A stretch of DNA of 64,000 bases. Origin: Bolinopsis microptera (Eukaryota > Ctenophora > Tentaculata > Lobata > Bolinopsidae). Made by a program: the position numbers and the translations under genes. The notes beneath the pieces were generated by a model, which saw only the letters and a program-made list of their open reading frames with translations, was not told where the DNA came from and did not search any database. The DNA lies in assembly GCF_026151205.1 (NCBI RefSeq), contig NC_087073.1:7771001-7835000 (forward strand). Direction: 5' to 3'. Positions 58,501 to 64,000 of this stretch are shown piece by piece (within the stretch, counting starts at the first letter, position 1; every line of letters starts with the position of its first letter).

Positions 58501-61500
58501 ATAGTAATAATTCTGAGTGTTCTTGTTGGCAAAGTTAAATTCCTGCTAAGTATAATTACTAAGTTATTAGAGTTGGGCTGTAAATCAGTTAAAAATGTAA
58601 ATCAACGAAATCACACAGCTTAGTATAAGATTACATGTTCAGTGTTCAAGTTGATTGTTGCATGAACATCAATCCGCTTTGAATTCAAATAAAAATGTAG
58701 GATAAGCTGCTCACAGACAAAGTCGTAAGTACTTATAATCCTAAAACTGGAGATAAGATAACAGCAGTCAGAGAAGCAGCTAATAAAGAGGGGGAGCAAT
58801 GCACTTCTTAGTCGGAGCATTACAATCATGCTAGAATATACTAAATTATGAGATTGTTTTTAAGAGAGTTACGGCATGGCAGAAAAGCAGAAAGATTGAA
58901 ATAAAACCATGCAGAAAATTAAGAAAATGCAGAGGGAAGTATCCTATTATAACTTAAACAAGTTATATTGAAATATAAAGCAAGTTTTCGAAAGAAAGAT
59001 AAGATATTTGCAGTAGTTTCATAATATGAATGAAGGAAAGACTGCATGCTGGTGCTCCAAATCTCTGTTGCACAGAACAGATCAACACCTGACATGATCA
59101 GATCATGTGTTATATCACGTGACAAATGCTGGGTTTACATGTAAAACCTACGGCCCATGCCGGGATAATCGCTGGATGACGATCTGGCTAACTCAGCACG
59201 AGTGCTGCTCTCTGCACTCGGTCGAGTGCTGGTTTCTGCACTCGCACGAGTGCTAGTCAAGGTGCTCATCTGCATCTCAGGAGGCAAGGACCAAGTTCGC
59301 AGAAATCTTCGCTGTGTTATCGCGTTATCTAAAGTTATTTATCAATATCCCGTAGATAGATAGAAGAGTTACACATCAAGAAAGACAACAGATACAAACC
59401 GTCCAACCCACAGCTCAGCAACCCGATCAATTGTTTCAGTAAAATCAGAGAAAATAAACCCAAAATATATTAGAAAAAGATCACGGATGTGCTCAGGATT
59501 GGATCTAAGATTATGAGACTAGAATTACGTCTCGACCGATCACGGTTTAAGATATCATGCTGAAACCTGTGTATTCTTAACGAGCCATACCGTGATTTCT
59601 TTCGTTCGATACAACGACATAATTCCCTAACAGTATCGATTGCTCAGTTCAAAACCTCGTCCAATTTTTTTCTTCAAGACTCAACAAAAATGCTCTGAGG
59701 TCGAACAATTGAGATAACAAGTTGTGGGATTAGTCTCATAACCCATGCTCGCCTCCCCACTAATAACACTTACCTCTAGTCTCCAGTTCCTTCAGAGTGT
59801 CACGATCTATACCCTCCTGACTGTTCCTCCTACCCTTCATCATGCTGAGCAGACCACCATGTCCTGACTTGCCCCCCAAACTGCTACTCATCTGTTTTGG
59901 GGTCACGGACAGGTCCTCATCTAGACAGGCTACTATTGGAGAGGCCTTTTTTATCGTTAACTCTACTGGTAATATGTAGACCTGAATTAATTAGGTTAAT
60001 TGTTAATATTAATTGGTAATATGTAGAGTGTAGACCTGAATGGATCGTGTTTTATTGGTTTATTTCACGCTTTAGAATATCTAATTTCCAACAGTTTAGG
60101 CTCGAACTTAAAACGAAAATTGAAAATAAGTAAAATAAAGTTAACTAAGATAAAATTTGTTTCCAAAGGGCAAAGCCAGCTGTACTGTACCTCTAACAGT
60201 AAGCTGATGTAAGCTGCTTGCACGGCTTGATACAAGGCTGACTCGATCTCTCTGTCTGACTTCTGACTTGAACCAGCTTTTTTACGCTTCTCAATTATAC
60301 GTAGTTTCAAGCTTAATCTTGTCTTGTCGTCTGCGAATACAGAACAGATTAATTAATATAGATACGGAGGTCATGTGAATCCACGATCACACCTACCTAT
60401 GTATAAGATATGCACGAGTAAGACTGAGGGAGGAATTTTACTGGAAATATGACCATCTATTACCAGTATTACAATTAAATACAAAATCAATTGTTTACAG
60501 ACTACTGACCAGTCTATCCATTATTATTCCATTTAAAGATTGGTCTAGCTAGCGAACAAACATTTCAGTAGGTCTGTACCTTGTTTAAGAGAAGGTTTGA
60601 TATCCTCGTTTTGTCTAGCAGATGGTGGCTCGTACCCTCCCTGCTCAAACACAGGGGACCTGTGGTTAAACCATCTCTTGTTGAAATCAACAGGCTGGTT
60701 ATCTGGACCTACTATGGTAATGTTAACGAGGAGCAGGCTTTGGAAGAGAGGATCTTTGTGCATGTGACTTCTTCCTGTGTATCTACCTGCGGGGTCAGTA
60801 ATTAACATAATAACTCATATCATTCAGCAGTGATAGATTTCAATCACAGTTATGTGAATGGAATGTGAACTGAAAAGTAAACTTGAAAATGGAATGTAAT
60901 AATTACCATCGTGATGACCAGCTCTATTTCCGATAAGTTTTATCAGCAGTTTTATGAACACCTCGTGATCGCGTGTGTTCTCAACCTCCCCTGTTTTCTC
61001 ATTAGAAAAATGTATTCTCTTGTCGTTGTTAGAATCGTATCGTGGACAGAACAGATCTTGTTGCTGAACTAAGTGCTGAGGAGGAAACATCAGTCTTGTG
61101 AGAAGGGTGAAATATTTCACGCTAGTTCCTTTCTTATGTTATCTGGAGTCCCGACTCAAACTCAGGAAGCAAAGGTAGTATCTTTTAAAATGGAATATAA
61201 CAGAATCGTGCAACTTATACTACGTGACTTACTCTATAGTTAAAATACAATTATTGAAACTAACCTGATCGAGGTAGAACCAGAAGTGAGGTAAAAAATC
61301 GTAAACATAAGGAGGAATCTTAATGTACATGGTCTTGTACAGCTTGCAGTTCTTGTTGCTCAGGAAGGACACCTCCTCAGCGGTAAGTTTAGCCTGACTG
61401 TTCCTGTTGAGTCTGTGAGCTATGTCCTCTAACTTTGCCTCCTCCAGCTTCTGTTGAACAAAGTGGTCGAAGGAGCTCTGTTTGTCTGGATCTGGAGGCT

Positions 61501-63947
61501 GTAAGCCGCGTACGTCTATACAAAGCTTCTTTGATTTTACTCCAGGTTTGTTTGAAGCTTCAGGAAGTTGGAAGTAGAATGTAGATCCTGAAGTTGAAGG
61601 CATAAGATATGTCAGCGGTATCGGTATTTCAAGCTGTTAATCAAAAACAACAAAGGCCAGAATAGAAGATATTATTCATACCCTGGATAGATCAAAAATG
61701 TATCACCAAATAAAATCAACAAGGACAATTAACAAGGTCCCTTACTGTCGTCCTTAGCAGCATCCTGTCGGTAAAAGTAGACGAACTCATCAGCATTATC
61801 ACACTTGAAGTTGAAGAGAGACTCCTTAATGTCCCTCAATCCCTCGTGTTCGTCCTTATCCCAGAGTTGTACCTCTATGGTGTGCACCACGCCACATACG
61901 TACGTGTTATTGTACCCTTCACCTGGAACAGCGTATCATATCAGTCACGTGATGTATTGTGACTAGTGTAGGGTTAAATAATTATTCAGTATTGTACTCC
62001 TTAATATCGAGAGGTATTATTGTCATTTAAAATGATCGTCAAATAGTCAACAAAACAGTACAATCTGATATCCACATCATATTATTATTATCTTATAGTT
62101 ACACATTATATTATTATCTTATTAACAAACCGTGAGGTTGAGGCGTGTGATCATGAAGGAGCTCTTTAGGACAAAGTTTACTCTCAACAATCTCATGCAA
62201 CAGGAACTCTTGGTTCTGTATCTTGTTGAGGTGTACAATAGTAGATACTATCTTGTTAAGCAGGGTGTGGTCTATCAGCTCCTCGTATCCTGTATCTGAA
62301 GTTTGGAATGCTACTTGCAAGTGGGTGTACGTAACTTGGATTACTATCCAGAACTTGGAGCATGGTCTCATAGTGCTCTCTGTTGATAGCTGAAAATAGG
62401 ATATTTTATTGGGACAAAATGTGGACCACATTCGTGATGGCTATTTTAAACGGAATTGTTAGAGGTCCTCTGCCAGAACATGCTACACTGAAATGTTTGG
62501 GTTTGATATGAGTTGAAGAGTAAACACTAACCGGGATATCATCGGGGAAGGAGGAGGATGATGATCTGTTATGAGAAGGTCTGGATCCCATACTACTAAT
62601 ACTGCTCTGAGCAGATAATATCTCCCTTCCATACATGCTATCTCTCTCCTCATTCTCGACATCCAGCGAGTAAAAGAAGAAGTTATCTATCCGACACAAA
62701 CTAAAGGGTTCACGCTCCCAAGCGAGCTGAATTTTAGCCAGGAGCTCGTCGTGTCTCATTTTCTCGCCATGTCTCTGTTTGTCTCCATCTCCTCGGGCTC
62801 GTTCGTCCTTGACTACCCAAGTGTCCACGTAACAGAGATCTTCAGTGTGCGCACAGCAGTTCCGGGATGTTTCCGGGGCACGCTTTGCAGTGGTCTAGTA
62901 CCTGGGTGTATCTGTTTAGAAGTAGAATAGATGGATGGTTTAAAAGCTAGCAGGATCCATTTAGGGGTCATGCTATGGAGAATATTTTTACTTGCTAGGA
63001 ATTTGATTTTATTGAATAAATTTTCCGAAACTAGGCAGTCAAAACTCTCAAGAAATAGGTTCTTGCTAAAAAGACAAAGATTAAAGATGAAACCAAACCT
63101 GTTTAAGAAGGTCAAGAGTAACGGGTGACTTTCTGCGGAGATTAGTAATGAACTGATCATCAATCAGCCACTTCACATCCTCATACATGTCCTCCAGAAT
63201 ACTCCGTCTGATTATTGGATCTGAGATCGCTATGGAACGAATAAGACTTGGAGAGGACGCTGATGATGTCGGCAGCTGGTCCCTGAAAACGAACCGGTTG
63301 TTATCATGACGTTATGATGATCATTCAGTTTTAAGAATATTCGAAATGATAGCAAGAAAAAGATGTGCGAGTTGTCTTCAATATGGTCCTTAGATATAAT
63401 TTTCCTAATTCAGAAACGTACGGGAAAATCGGAGACCCCACTTTGAATTTTGAAGCTTTTTATTATACGTAAATATAAAAATCTTTACCTGAATCTCTGC
63501 TTAACTTTATTCTTGTCATTCGCAAAAAATTCGTTGGGACCCTCGTCTGTATCGTCAGGGTTAGAGAGAACGACCTCTTTAGCAGAGTAGGAGGGCTCCA
63601 GAGGGACACTGCTTCCAGCTGTTCCTGCAAGGACATTAGATGTTAGATGTTAAATGTTATATGTTACATTGTTACCTGTGTTAGGATTTGCATTCCTTGT
63701 TTTTCATCCGCACATAATTATGTACTCGGTATTTTCATCTTTGTTAGTTGGACAAGATTTTAGTTGAACGAGATTTTTGGGAAAAGTATGAAAATAGCTC
63801 TCATTAAAGATGCGACATAAGGAAATAGAGAAGACAATCGCAATTCAAATACCTTTCTTTTCGGCTGTTTTGGAAGAATGTTCAGATTTTTTGTAAGACT
63901 CTTTTCTCCGGTGAGGTCTGGAGTTGATGAATGAGTGGGTTGGAGAC
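55537..63947 (-). CDS. SZT2: SZT2 (KICSTOR scaffold), C-terminal half, 5' part beyond the window
   Basis: Exons on the minus strand: 63947-63853, 63624-63489, 63282-63099, 62894-62532, 62389-62131, 61922-61746, 61587-61265, 61075-60907, 60786-60580, 60330-60191, 59981-59774, a candidate 43-bp exon 58386-58344, 58200-58105, and the last exon 57981-55537 (TAG). About 1,600 residues of a protein usually near 3,400. Phases agree at all junctions except around the small candidate exon. Diagnostic: EDVKWLIDDQFITNLRRK (vertebrate 'NEIRWLLEDEMVGALRR'). KLEEAKLEDIAHRLNRNSQA followed by KLTAEEVSFL matches '[28 protein letters not shown]'. FLPHFWFYLDQ matches 'PALAWYLRQ'. The last exon alone encodes 815 residues. 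SZT2 links KPTN, ITFG2 and KICS2 to GATOR1 at lysosomes and restrains mTORC1 when amino acids are scarce. Confidence 0.88.
58387..59773. other. SZT2 intron with GAGTGC/GCACTC palindromic cluster
   Basis: A 1.4-kb intron. At about 59196-59255 'gcactcg' and 'cgagtgc' alternate several times ('agcacgagtgct', 'tgcactcggtcgagtgct', 'ctgcactcgcacgagtgct'), giving overlapping short palindromes. No other feature is seen. Confidence 0.6.
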
Positions 63948-64000
63948 CTGAGGTAACCATCATGTGTTAATCTCAATTCTATAGTCATTTTTAAAAAAAT

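Overview
This is a window of animal nuclear DNA, AT-rich and intron-rich, with ordinary GT-AG introns and a heavy load of transposon and satellite sequence. Clear orthologues of TBC1D32 (BROMI) and SZT2, two class-type GPCRs, HNK-1-family sulfotransferases and secreted mosaics of F5/8-type, PAN, SRCR and sushi modules point to an invertebrate metazoan. A cnidarian or another early-branching marine animal would fit, but the sequence alone does not settle the phylum. There is no operon structure, rRNA, tRNA or CRISPR array that I can support.

Layout. 1-2060: repeats. 3418-14968 (+): a small single-pass membrane protein in three exons, the first intron being about 10 kb and full of transposon debris. 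15734-40654 (-): TBC1D32, about 25 kb and 17 exons. Its introns hold other genes on the opposite strand: two sulfotransferases (one intact, one broken by a retroelement), a multi-domain secreted F5/8-PAN-sushi protein (25870-30840) and an SRCR-like membrane protein (36529-37568). One intron also holds about 33 tandem 45-bp units, each carrying a copy of the TBC1D32 splice acceptor. 40930-42183 (-): an intronless F-box/WD40 gene, divergent from a class C GPCR at 42938-45903 (+). 46550-50036: a dense block of inverted-repeat elements, one with a second MITE nested in an arm. 50521-51303 (+): a small cysteine-rich, probably GPI-anchored protein. 52876-53928 (+): a single-exon rhodopsin-like GPCR. 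54409-55222: a TIR element. 55537-63947 (-): the 3' half of SZT2, running off the right edge.

The genes do not form one pathway. TBC1D32 (cilium/Hedgehog) and SZT2 (KICSTOR/mTORC1) are conserved single-copy genes. The rest are surface, secreted or sensory proteins. Exon boundaries were read by hand from splice signals and phase matching. Several otherwise good genes carry single-base frame breaks, so residual assembly indels should be considered before anything is called a pseudogene.
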